From contig NZ_QORI02000001.1 of the NCBI RefSeq assembly GCF_003325755.1, positions 385,947-449,946 of the forward strand: a stretch of 64,000 nucleotides of DNA. Reading direction: 5' to 3'. This DNA comes from Pseudomonas sp. SST3 (GTDB taxonomy: Bacteria; Pseudomonadota; Gammaproteobacteria; Pseudomonadales; Pseudomonadaceae). Positions 37,194 through 45,618 of this stretch are shown piece by piece (the first letter of the stretch is position 1; every line of letters starts with the position of its first letter). The position numbers and the translations under genes are program-made. The notes beneath the pieces are model-generated. The model had not been told where the DNA came from. It did not search any database and was given only the letters and a program-made list of their open reading frames with translations.

Positions 37194-38860
37194 TACCAGC
37201 TCCTGAATTTCGCAGGCGGGTTGTAGAGCCCACCAGACCACTCGACCAGCTCGGCGATGCTCTTGGCTGCGAGTAGTTCGCGGCTGGCGTCGTTGCGACG
37301 AATGCCAAGGTCCTCCGGCAGCGCGATCAGCCCTTCGCGACGCATGCGCTCGGTATCTTTCGGGTTATGGCGCAAGCCGATGCTGGTGACGCCCGCCACC
37401 GCGGCGATCATGGCCTGACGCTCTTCCAGCGAACGCGCCTTGTACAGGTAGGCGATGCCTTCCTCGGTGAGCAGGTGGGTAACGTCGTCGCCATAGATCA
37501 TGATCGGCGCCAGCGGCATGCCGCTCTTCTTCGCCACGTCCACCGCATCGAGCTGCTCGACGAAGGTGGGTTTGCCGCCTTCCTGGAACGTCTCGACCAT
37601 CTGCACCACCAGCTTCTTGCCGCGCTCGAGCATGGTCACCGGGGCTTCGCCGCCGGGCATGGCCATGTCCAACCAGGCAGGGGTCGGATGGCGGCGACCA
37701 CGCGGGTCGTGGCCCATATTCGGCGCACCGCCGAAACCGGCCAGACGACCCCGGGTCACGGTGGAGGAATGACCATCGCCATCGACCTGCAGCGTGGCGC
37801 CGATGAACAGGTCCACCGCGTACTGCCCGGCCAGCTGGCACATCATGCGGTTCGAACGCATCGAGCCGTCGCGGCCGGTGAAGAACACGTCCGGGCGCTG
37901 GGCGATGTAGTTCTCCATACCCAGTTCGGTGCCGAAGCAGTGCACGCTCTCGACCCAGCCGGTCTCGATCGCCGGGATTAGCGTCGGGTGCGGGTTGAGC
38001 GTCCAGTTGCGGCAGATCTTGCCTTTCAGACCGAGGGATTCGCCGTAGGTCGGCAGAATCAGCTCGATGGCAGCGGTGTTGAAGCCGATGCCATGATTGA
38101 GCGACTGGACGTTGTGTTTCTCGTAGATGCCGCGGATCGCCATCATCGCCATTAACACGTGCACCGGCTTGATGTGGCGCGGGTCGCGGGTGAACAGCGG
38201 CTCGATATAGAACGGCTTGTCGGCCACCACCACGAAATCGACCCAGCTGGCGGGGATGTCCACACGCGGCAGCTCGTCGACAATTTCGTTGACCTGGAAG
38301 ATGACGATGCCGTCGGAGAAGGCGGTGGGCTCAACCAGCGCCGGAGTATCTTCAGTGCTGGGGCCAGTGTAGATGTTGCCGTGACGGTCGGCCTGAAAGC
38401 CGGCCACCAGCGCGACATTGGGGATCAGGTCTACCAGCAGGCGCGAATACAGTTCGATATAGGTATGAATGGCACCGACTTCCAGCAGGCCGTCTTCGAG
38501 CAGCTGGCTGATGCGCAGGCTCTGCGGGCCGGCGAAGGAGAAGTCGAGCTTGCGGGCGATCTGCCGTTCGAACAGATCCAGGTGCTCGGCGCGGCTGACG
38601 CTCGGCATGATCATGTGCAGGTCATGCAGCTTGCCGGGATCGACCTGAGCCAGGGATCGCGAGAGAAAGTCCGCCTGCTTCTGGTTGTTGCCTTCGAGTA
38701 CCACCCGATCACCCGGCGCGATCAGCGCTTCGAGCGCCGCGACAATCTTGTCGCTCGGCAGGACCACGCCGTCCGCAAGACTGCGCACCTGGTCGAGACG
38801 CCGGGCTTTTTCAGCGCGACGACGCGACCACTGCGGCGGTGGGGATATTGTTGTTGTCAT
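37193..38860 (-). CDS. mdcA: Malonate decarboxylase subunit alpha (acetyl-S-ACP:malonate ACP transferase)
   Basis: A 555-residue CoA-transferase-like subunit that exchanges acetyl for malonyl on the carrier protein, the entry step of malonate decarboxylation. It is the first gene of mdcABCDEGH-madLM. GGAG lies six bases before ATG 38860; the 21 extra upstream codons of the open frame are not conserved. C-terminal [10 protein letters not shown] is the family ending. A palindrome in its promoter region may be a regulator site. Confidence 0.94.
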   Translation of the reverse strand: MTTTISPPPQWSRRRAEKARRLDQVRSLADGVVLPSDKIVAALEALIAPGDRVVLEGNNQKQADFLSRSLAQVDPGKLHDLHMIMPSVSRAEHLDLFERQIARKLDFSFAGPQSLRISQLLEDGLLEVGAIHTYIELYSRLLVDLIPNVALVAGFQADRHGNIYTGPSTEDTPALVEPTAFSDGIVIFQVNEIVDELPRVDIPASWVDFVVVADKPFYIEPLFTRDPRHIKPVHVLMAMMAIRGIYEKHNVQSLNHGIGFNTAAIELILPTYGESLGLKGKICRNWTLNPHPTLIPAIETGWVESVHCFGTELGMENYIAQRPDVFFTGRDGSMRSNRMMCQLAGQYAVDLFIGATLQVDGDGHSSTVTRGRLAGFGGAPNMGHDPRGRRHPTPAWLDMAMPGGEAPVTMLERGKKLVVQMVETFQEGGKPTFVEQLDAVDVAKKSGMPLAPIMIYGDDVTHLLTEEGIAYLYKARSLEERQAMIAAVAGVTSIGLRHNPKDTERMRREGLIALPEDLGIRRNDASRELLAAKSIAELVEWSGGLYNPPAKFRSW

Positions 38861-38903
38861 GCTGACTCCACAGGTTTCCGCTTTGTGGAGCGCACAGTAG
38901 AGA

Positions 38904-38921
38904 GATGACCGAACGGTCATC
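38904..38921. promoter_or_regulatory. Palindrome in the mdcA promoter region
   Basis: GATGACCG-AA-CGGTCATC is symmetric at 16 of 18 positions and lies 44-61 bases upstream of mdcA. Candidate binding site for MdcR or another repressor; binding is inferred. Confidence 0.45.
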
Positions 38922-38978
38922 AATCAAGCGCAGAGACGCTTCGTTACGCTGAGGTTAACGATTCAGCAGAACCGGGCG

Positions 38979-39416
38979 CTACAGCCACCCGAGGGTAACG
39001 CTGGCAAGCAGCAGATAGCGGCCGCCCTTGGCCAGGGTCACCAGCAGCAAAAAGCTCCAAAGGGGTTCTCGCAGGGTGCCCGCGATGACGGTCAGCGGGT
39101 CGCCGATGATCGGCACCCAGCTCAGCAGCAGCGACCAACGCCCGTAGCGGTGGTAGCTGCGCTGCGCCTTTTCCAGTTGCCGCTCGCTGGCCGGAAACCA
39201 GCGTTTATGACGCAGCCGCTCGATGGAACGGCCGAGCAGCCAGTTGACCAGCGAGCCCAGCACGTTGCCGAGCGTGGCGACCCACAGCAAGGTCACCGGA
39301 GAGAGGCTACCGCCAAGTAGCAACCCGACCAGCGCTGCTTCCGATTGCGCCGGTACCAGTGTGGCGGCGGCAAAAGCCGCGGCGAACAGGCCGAAATAAG
39401 CGGTCAGATCGGCCAT
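38979..39416 (-). CDS. YqaA-like DedA-family membrane protein
   Basis: A 145-residue inner-membrane protein with about four hydrophobic segments and the short DedA/VTT-type layout (start MADLTAYFGLFAAAF; WVPIIGDPLTVIAGTLREP is the conserved re-entrant region). The family contributes to membrane homeostasis, possibly lipid scrambling. ATG 39416 is chosen over a 22-codon extension. It is close to the mdcA 5' end but probably independent. Confidence 0.85.
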   Translation of the reverse strand: MADLTAYFGLFAAAFAAATLVPAQSEAALVGLLLGGSLSPVTLLWVATLGNVLGSLVNWLLGRSIERLRHKRWFPASERQLEKAQRSYHRYGRWSLLLSWVPIIGDPLTVIAGTLREPLWSFLLLVTLAKGGRYLLLASVTLGWL

Positions 39417-39515
39417 GGTTTCTGCAGGCTTAATAAATGAACGGCACTGAGCGCCAGAACGCGGCCAAGACCGCTGGCGCAACTCGGAATTCTGGCGAAC
39501 CGTATGGTCCTGATG

Positions 39516-39758
39516 TCAGCGCCCCGGCTGTGGGCGAAAGCCCGGCACCGCAGCGGGGCGATCCATTCGGCCTGCCGGTTGCGTGCAGTTGAGGTCGCGA
39601 AACGGCTGGCCGTTGAGCAGTTCCCAACCGTGTCCAGGTGGGGTCTGCCGGCAAATGACGGTGCCGTCAGCCTTGCTCTGCCACTGGTAATAGGGTGCAG
39701 GGCCCGCAGCTGCCAATAGCGGTAGGGAGAGACTGAAGGCAAGAAGAAGGAAACGCAT
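39516..39758 (-). CDS. Small exported protein
   Basis: An 80-residue protein with a clear signal peptide (MRFLLLAFSLSLPLLAAAG). The mature part YYQWQSKADGTVICRQTPPGHGWELL has two cysteines, weakly reminiscent of the DUF4124-type periplasmic proteins. Function is unknown. ATG 39758 is preferred because the signal sequence starts there. Confidence 0.7.
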   Translation of the reverse strand: MRFLLLAFSLSLPLLAAAGPAPYYQWQSKADGTVICRQTPPGHGWELLNGQPFRDLNCTQPAGRMDRPAAVPGFRPQPGR

Positions 39759-39889
39759 GGTCGGGCTTCGGCAGTGGGCTGGGGCCACTTTAGCCGGATC
39801 GTCGTGTGGCGCAAGCACCGTCCGACAATAGTCGGCTAAAGCCTGTAGCCAAGTGCGACGTTAGCCTTGCTGGCGGGCGGACGACCGGC

Positions 39890-40318
39890 TCAGTACCAGA
39901 CCTTCGCCGCCTCGCGCATGAAGATTTCTACCGTCTTCGGCCCGACGCCTTCGAACTCGGCCAACCGCTTTTCCAGCTCTTTGCGGCTTTCGCTCTGCGC
40001 ATGGATGTTGCCGAGCTTGCCGTCGTATTCGCTGCTGAGCTTGTTGCACAGTTTCAGCAGGCGCTCGGCTGTCGATTCGTCATAGCGTACGTAATGCGCC
40101 TCGCCGAGCATGTCCACCAGTTCCTGCCAACTGCAGTTGCAGAGTTTGCGCGGCGTGTCGCGCTGATGCTTGTCGACGATGACCCGATAGGCCTCGGCAG
40201 CAATGTCCTGCTGGATGCGCTTGCCGAACAGGAAGCTGGCGATAAACCACTTGAAAAGCTCGTCCCCGCCCTTCTCGATGTCGATACCCAGATCTTTCGC
40301 GCTGATTTCACTTGCCAT
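39890..40318 (-). CDS. Helix-hairpin-helix DNA-repair-like protein
   Basis: A 142-residue soluble protein. Its C-terminus has an HhH motif (LAEFEGVGPKTVEIFMREAAKVWY), the DNA-binding element of HhH-GPD glycosylases such as endonuclease III. There is no iron-sulfur cluster ligand set and the protein is shorter than a full glycosylase, so catalysis is uncertain. ATG 40318 gives the conserved start; the 79-codon extension lies in the intergenic region. Confidence 0.75.
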   Translation of the reverse strand: MASEISAKDLGIDIEKGGDELFKWFIASFLFGKRIQQDIAAEAYRVIVDKHQRDTPRKLCNCSWQELVDMLGEAHYVRYDESTAERLLKLCNKLSSEYDGKLGNIHAQSESRKELEKRLAEFEGVGPKTVEIFMREAAKVWY

Positions 40319-40688
40319 GGTGCACCTCGCTGAATGCTCTCCACTTATGCGACGCCGCGGTGCACGCCGGGTTTCGCGCGGGAAAAACGCGCAATAAGCG
40401 GAAATCCGCCGACCGCCACGTGACGATCGGCAGTTTTCTGCCCATGCGCGATTCGAAAGCCAGCTGGAATCGCGTACTAGGGCCATGAGTAGTGATGGCA
40501 CGGCTCGTGCTATGCCAGTATTGCCCGATGCGATCAAAGACAAGAAAAGCCGCACAGCGCCCTCCTGCTTTCACTGCGAAAGCCTACCCGTGCCTCCGTC
40601 TTTTCTTGTCCGCTTGCAGCTCTACGGCTGCGACTGATCGTCTATCTTCAGTTCTGCGAAACCAATAACAACGAAACGGAGAAACACA
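40319..40688. other. Intergenic region before the TRAP transporter operon
   Basis: A stretch of 370 bases between divergent genes. GGAGAA at 40677-40682 is the ribosome binding site of the TAXI solute-binding gene; its promoter should lie in 40560-40660. I see no gene or RNA here. Confidence 0.45.
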
Positions 40689-41642
40689 ATGAGATTGACC
40701 AAACGATTCAGCCTGCTTGCTGCCGCAGCGGCCTTTACCGCCAGCACCGCCGCGGTTGCCGCGCCGACCTTCATCAATGTTCTGACGGGCGGCACCAGCG
40801 GCGTGTACTACCCGATCGGTGTGGCGATCTCCCAGCTGTACAGCAAAGGCATCGAGGGCTCGAAAACATCCGTGCAGGCAACCAAGGCCTCGGTCGAAAA
40901 CCTCAATCTGCTTCAGGCCGGTCGCGGTGAGCTGGGCTTCGCCCTCGGTGATTCGGTGGCCGATGGCTGGAACGGTGTAGAAGACGCCGGTTTCAAAGCC
41001 CCGCTGAAGAAGCTGCGCGCCATCGGCGGCAGCTACCCGAACTACATCCAGATCGTCGCCAGCAAGGAATCCGGCATCAAGACGCTGGCCGACCTGAAAG
41101 GCAAATCGCTCTCCGTTGGCGCACCTAAATCCGGTACCGAGCTCAACGCGCGCGCCATTCTCAAGGCGGCCGGCCTGAGCTATGAAGACATGGGCAAGGT
41201 CGAATATCTACCGTTCGCCGAGTCGGTCGAGCTGATCAAGAACCGCCAGCTCGACGCCACGCTGCAGTCCGCCGGCCTGGGCATGGCGGCCATCCGCGAC
41301 TTGGCCTCGACCATGGAGCTGAACTACGTCGAGATTCCGGAAGATGTCGTCGCCAAGATCAACAACGACGCCTATCAGGCCGCGAAGATCCCGGCAGGCA
41401 CCTATGACGGCCAGGAAGCGGACGTCCCAACCGTCGCCATCACCAACATCCTCGTGACCCACGAAGGTGTCTCCGACGACGTCGCGTACCAGATGACCAA
41501 GCTGCTGTTCGAAAACCTCGACCAGCTGAGCAAAGCCCATTCGGCTGCGAAGGACATCAAGCTGGAAACGGCCACCAAGGCGCTGCCGATCCCGTTGCAT
41601 CCGGGTGCCGAGCGTTACTACAAAGAAGCCGGCGCGCTCTGA
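40689..41642 (+). CDS. TAXI-family TRAP transporter solute-binding protein
   Basis: A 317-residue periplasmic protein with a signal peptide (to about residue 24, AAVA-AP) and the TAXI hallmarks TGGTSGVYYPIGVAISQLY near the N-terminus and SVGAPKSGTELNARAIL in the middle. TAXI proteins deliver organic acids or amino acids to fused TRAP membrane proteins. It is upstream of the fused permease with a 173-base gap. The substrate is unknown; the proximity of malonate genes may be coincidental. Confidence 0.92.
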   Translation: MRLTKRFSLLAAAAAFTASTAAVAAPTFINVLTGGTSGVYYPIGVAISQLYSKGIEGSKTSVQATKASVENLNLLQAGRGELGFALGDSVADGWNGVEDAGFKAPLKKLRAIGGSYPNYIQIVASKESGIKTLADLKGKSLSVGAPKSGTELNARAILKAAGLSYEDMGKVEYLPFAESVELIKNRQLDATLQSAGLGMAAIRDLASTMELNYVEIPEDVVAKINNDAYQAAKIPAGTYDGQEADVPTVAITNILVTHEGVSDDVAYQMTKLLFENLDQLSKAHSAAKDIKLETATKALPIPLHPGAERYYKEAGAL

Positions 41643-41815
41643 GTACACTCGGAGCGGCACCCGCCGCTCCGACTCCCGGCTCGCGAGCGCACCCGCGTTC
41701 GCGGCTGGAATTCCCCGACCAACCTTCTGCAGAGATGCTAGTAAAACCAGCGTGTTTCCACGGCAGGTTTTGTTAGCAGCTCTACGCGACCACGCTTTTC
41801 AGCTCGAGGCACTTC

Positions 41816-43849
41816 ATGAGCGAACTACAACAAGAACAGGGCTTGGCTGGCAGCCCTGCCGGATGGCCCAAGACACTGTTCTATGTCGCCCTGCTGTTTT
41901 CCATCTATCAGATCGTCATGGCGGCGTTTCACCCGGTATCGAGCCAGGTTCTACGTGCCGGGCATGTCGGTTTCCTGTTGATGGTGGTGTACCTGAGCAT
42001 TCCCGCCGCCGGCAAGGGTCGCCCCTGGCAGCCCCTGGCATGGGTGCTGGCGCTAGCCGGCATGGGCACGGCGTTTTATCAGTGGTACTTCGAGGGCGAT
42101 CTGATCCAGCGTTCGGGTGATCTGACGACCTTCGACTTCATCGTCGGGGTGACGCTGATCGTCCTGGTCTTCGAAGCCGCCCGGCGGGTGATGGGCGTCG
42201 CATTGCCGATCATCTGCGGACTGTTTCTCGCCTATGGCCTGCTCGGACAGTATCTGCCGGGCGACCTGGCGCATCGTGGCTATGGCCTGGATCAGCTGAT
42301 CAACCAGCTCGCCTTTGGCACCGAAGGTCTGTATGGCACGCCGACCTACGTATCGGCCACTTACATCTTCCTGTTTATCCTGTTCGGCGCCTTCCTCGAG
42401 CAGGCGGGCATGATCAAACTCTTCACTGACTTCGCCATGGGCCTGTTCGGCCACAAACTCGGCGGCCCCGCCAAGGTTTCGGTGGTGTCCTCGGCCTTGA
42501 TGGGCACCATCACTGGCTCGGGCGTAGCCAACGTGGTGACAACCGGCCAATTCACCATTCCGCTGATGAAACGCTTTGGCTACCGCGCGGCATTTGCCGG
42601 AGGGGTCGAGGCGACGTCCAGCATGGGTAGCCAGATGATGCCGCCGGTGATGGGCGCCGTGGCCTTCATCATGGCCGAGACGATCAATGTGCCCTTCGTG
42701 GAGGTGGCCAAGGCCGCACTGATTCCGGCGTTGCTGTACTTCGGCTCGACGTTCTGGATGGTCCACCTGGAAGCCAAGCGCGCTGACCTCAAAGGCCTGC
42801 CGAAAGAGCAGTGCCCAAGCGCCTGGGCAGCCGTGAAGGAGCGCTGGTTCCTGCTGATTCCCTTGGTAGTGCTGGTCTGGCTGCTGTTCTCCGGACGCAC
42901 GCCGATGTTTGCCGGCATCATCGGTCTGGCGCTGACCGCCATCGTTATCCTGGGCTCGGCAATCATTCTGAAGGTGTCCTCGTTTGGCTTGAGAATCGCC
43001 TTCTGGATTGCCCTGGGGCTGCTCTGCGCGGCGTTTTTCCAGCTGGGCATCGGCGTCATCTTCGGGGTCATCGGCGTACTCGTGGCGGCCTGCTGGTTCG
43101 TCAAAGGCGGCCGCGAAACCTTGGTGATCTGCCTGCATGCGCTGGTCGAAGGCGCCCGCCATGCCGTACCCGTGGGTATTGCCTGTGCGCTGGTCGGCGT
43201 GATCATCGGTGTGGTGTCGCTGACTGGCGTGGCGTCGACCTTTGCCGGCTACATCCTGGCGGTGGGCGAGGACAACCTGTTCCTGTCCCTGCTGCTGACG
43301 ATGCTGACCTGCCTGGTACTCGGCATGGGTATCCCGACGATCCCCAACTACATCATCACCAGCTCGATCGCTGCGCCTGCATTGCTTGACCTCGGCGTGC
43401 CGCTGATCGTTTCGCACATGTTCGTCTTCTACTTCGGCATCCTCGCCGATCTCACACCACCGGTGGCGCTGGCCTGCTTCGCCGCTGCGCCCATTGCCAA
43501 GGAGACTGGGCTGAAGATCAGCATGTGGGCCATACGGATCGCAATCGCCGGATTCGTGGTGCCCTTCATGGCGGTCTACAACCCAGCGCTGATGCTGCAG
43601 GGCGACAGCCTGTGGATGACGGCATACATGCTGATCAAGGCAGCCTTCGCGATCGGTCTATGGGGTATCGCTTCGATCGGCTACCTCCAGCGGCCGCTGG
43701 CCTGGTGGGAACGCCTGCTCGGCTTTGCAGCCGGCGCGACATTGATTGTGGCCATGCCGATCACCGATGAAATCGGCTTCGGTATCGGCATTCTGCTGCT
43801 GGCCCAACACATCGTGCGGGCACGCCGCGCAGGGCCGGTACTGGCGTGA
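41816..43849 (+). CDS. TRAP transporter fused DctQM-type permease
   Basis: A 677-residue membrane protein fusing the small (about four helices, residues 20-160) and large (about 12 helices) TRAP subunits, as usual for TAXI systems. Large-subunit motifs include ATSSMGSQMMPPVMGAVAFIMAE and GMGIPTIPNYIITSSIAAPAL. It is a sodium-driven secondary importer working with the upstream binding protein. GAGG precedes the ATG; the stop overlaps the next gene's GTG (GTGA). Confidence 0.94.
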   Translation: MSELQQEQGLAGSPAGWPKTLFYVALLFSIYQIVMAAFHPVSSQVLRAGHVGFLLMVVYLSIPAAGKGRPWQPLAWVLALAGMGTAFYQWYFEGDLIQRSGDLTTFDFIVGVTLIVLVFEAARRVMGVALPIICGLFLAYGLLGQYLPGDLAHRGYGLDQLINQLAFGTEGLYGTPTYVSATYIFLFILFGAFLEQAGMIKLFTDFAMGLFGHKLGGPAKVSVVSSALMGTITGSGVANVVTTGQFTIPLMKRFGYRAAFAGGVEATSSMGSQMMPPVMGAVAFIMAETINVPFVEVAKAALIPALLYFGSTFWMVHLEAKRADLKGLPKEQCPSAWAAVKERWFLLIPLVVLVWLLFSGRTPMFAGIIGLALTAIVILGSAIILKVSSFGLRIAFWIALGLLCAAFFQLGIGVIFGVIGVLVAACWFVKGGRETLVICLHALVEGARHAVPVGIACALVGVIIGVVSLTGVASTFAGYILAVGEDNLFLSLLLTMLTCLVLGMGIPTIPNYIITSSIAAPALLDLGVPLIVSHMFVFYFGILADLTPPVALACFAAAPIAKETGLKISMWAIRIAIAGFVVPFMAVYNPALMLQGDSLWMTAYMLIKAAFAIGLWGIASIGYLQRPLAWWERLLGFAAGATLIVAMPITDEIGFGIGILLLAQHIVRARRAGPVLA

Positions 43850-44247
43850 TCGGATTGTGTCTGGGTTTGGCCGGGGTGGTATGGGCGCAGGTGCCTACTA
43901 CTGATTTCACCCTGGCCTGGACCCACACAATCGAGAAGATCCGCTGGGAGGAAGATTACCGCGTGATGCCGGACGGACTGCTGCTCGGCGAAGCGCGGGT
44001 CAAGGGTTCAGGTGCCGGGATGGAAATCCCGGATGATGCCCAACTGCGTAACGGGGCCTGGCACTACCAGCGCCAGATGCCGCCGTTACAACCGCTGCGC
44101 GTGGGGCGAACCCCCGAAGCAGGGGATTACCAACTGTGCTTTGACCAGCGTTGCCACGCGATGAGCGAATGGCTCGGCCCACCAAAAGCGGACCAGCCCG
44201 CGCTGGAGCTTTGGAGTTGCGCCGCGCCCGCGGACGGCTCCTCCTGA
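43846..44247 (+). CDS. DUF1850 protein of the TAXI-TRAP operon
   Basis: A 133-residue protein with a short hydrophobic N-terminus (MIGLCLGLAGVVWAQ), then a beta-rich domain with WTHTIEKIRWEEDYRV and LCFDQRCHAMSEWLG, the DUF1850 pattern. The start is GTG overlapping the permease stop, so it is translationally coupled. DUF1850 genes regularly follow TAXI-TRAP genes; their job is unknown, perhaps assembly or periplasmic assistance. Confidence 0.85.
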   Translation: MIGLCLGLAGVVWAQVPTTDFTLAWTHTIEKIRWEEDYRVMPDGLLLGEARVKGSGAGMEIPDDAQLRNGAWHYQRQMPPLQPLRVGRTPEAGDYQLCFDQRCHAMSEWLGPPKADQPALELWSCAAPADGSS

Positions 44248-44307
44248 TTCGGCACCTTCGCAGCCCTGTCTCCATAGCTAGGCGGCGTAGGGGCTGCGAC
44301 GGCCGCT

Positions 44308-44333
44308 GGTGGATCGGTGAAGCGTGATCCACC
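44308..44333. repeat. Hairpin repeat after the TRAP operon
   Basis: GGTGGATC and GATCCACC flank the 10-base GGTGAAGCGT. The sequence reads like another intergenic hairpin element (TGGATCACGCTTCACC on the minus strand). It may also help terminate the convergent transcripts. Confidence 0.45.
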
Positions 44334-44366
44334 CTACTTAGGCGACGCCGGTCAGGCGTGTGTCGA

Positions 44367-45551
44367 TCAACTCGTTTCCACCAACGTACCCCGCCGCACG
44401 AGCGTCGAGCGCCGTGCTCGCAATTTGCGCCACCAGATCACCACGCCGGTCACCGACAGCACCGCAATCGCCACGCCTAACACGGCAATCAGGATACGCC
44501 CCGGCAGGCCGAGGATTCGGCCGCCATGGATTGCAGGCTGCAACATGTGGAACTGCTCGCCTAGCGTGCCCTGCCCCGGGATCTCCTGGCCCAGTAACTG
44601 CGTGCCGTCGCTGCCATGGAAGAACAGCCAGGCGTTGCCCTGGTTGCTGTCGTGGTCACCGAAGCCAGCGCCGTAGAAGTTGTATTCGAAGCTGTAGTAC
44701 AGCTCGCCGATGGGCTCACTCAGCCCCAGGTCCGCGGCGTGCTGCATGGCGTAGTCGTAAGCCTGGTGGAAATCGTACCGGGTCACGCCGAGTTCTTCCT
44801 TGGGCAGCTTGCCTCTGGCCTCGTAGACGCTCGGAGCAACGGGTGAAAGTAACGAAACCACTGGCTTGAACACCTGTTCAGGCAGGTTCATCGCGATGCT
44901 GCTGACCGCCACCGGGGTTAGCAATAACCACAGCCAGAGTCCGCTGGCACGATGCACGTCATGGTTGAGTCGCTGTCGCTTGATCTTCCAGGCCGTCCAC
45001 CATTTGCTGAAGAATGGCCGCCCGCGCGGGAAGGTCAACAGCAGCGAGATGAAGCAATCCAGGGTCCAGAAGATCGCGACGATACCCATCAGCCAAAGCC
45101 CCCAATTTCTGGGCAGCGACAGGTTGTAGTGGAATTCGAGCATGAACGGCACGAAGTTCTGCCGCGAAAAACAGCACTCGCCCCAGTAGCGCGTGCCGAC
45201 CGGCTCGCCGGTGACCACGTCGAGGTAGTGCACCACCGGCCGCTCGTCATAGGGTTTTCCGGTTTCAGGGTCGTTGCGCGGCACCAGTGCCATCAGCGCG
45301 GCATGGCCCGGCTCGTCGGGAAATTCCATGTACCAGACCTGCATGCGCGGATTGGCCTGCTGCAGCCGCTCCACCAACGTGCCCGGCGCCAGCACGGGCC
45401 CTTGGCTGGTGGTGTGGTAGAACTCCGGGTTCAGCCACTCGTCCAGCTCGTGATGAAAGGCGAGGATGCTGCCGGTAATACCGGCGAGGAACAGGAACAG
45501 CGCGGTGGCCAGGCCAATGTAGCGGTGCAGAAGAACGAGGATCGGGCGCAT
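44367..45551 (-). CDS. PepSY-associated transmembrane protein (iron uptake type)
   Basis: A 394-residue inner-membrane protein: N-terminal membrane helix with HRYIGLATALFLFLAGITGSILAFHHELDEWLNP, periplasmic PepSY domain, two further membrane helices, and a final helix before the basic C-terminus. This family (PiuB/FoxB-like) lies beside siderophore receptors and is thought to be a ferrisiderophore reductase or to help iron release in the periplasm. It is downstream of the TonB receptor on the same strand, with a terminator between them. Confidence 0.85.
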   Translation of the reverse strand: MRPILVLLHRYIGLATALFLFLAGITGSILAFHHELDEWLNPEFYHTTSQGPVLAPGTLVERLQQANPRMQVWYMEFPDEPGHAALMALVPRNDPETGKPYDERPVVHYLDVVTGEPVGTRYWGECCFSRQNFVPFMLEFHYNLSLPRNWGLWLMGIVAIFWTLDCFISLLLTFPRGRPFFSKWWTAWKIKRQRLNHDVHRASGLWLWLLLTPVAVSSIAMNLPEQVFKPVVSLLSPVAPSVYEARGKLPKEELGVTRYDFHQAYDYAMQHAADLGLSEPIGELYYSFEYNFYGAGFGDHDSNQGNAWLFFHGSDGTQLLGQEIPGQGTLGEQFHMLQPAIHGGRILGLPGRILIAVLGVAIAVLSVTGVVIWWRKLRARRSTLVRRGTLVETS

Positions 45552-45581
45552 CGTCGGTTACCGTTTTTTAAAATGCAAAAA

Positions 45582-45607
45582 GCCGCCGATCCATAGCGAT
45601 CGGCGGC
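45582..45607 (-). terminator. Terminator after the TonB receptor gene
   Basis: A perfect ten-base stem GCCGCCGATC / GATCGGCGGC with a six-base loop, followed on the minus strand by TTTTTGCATTTT. It sits between the receptor stop and the PepSY gene start, so the latter may depend on read-through or its own promoter. Confidence 0.85.
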
Positions 45608-45618
45608 AGCGTCACGGA

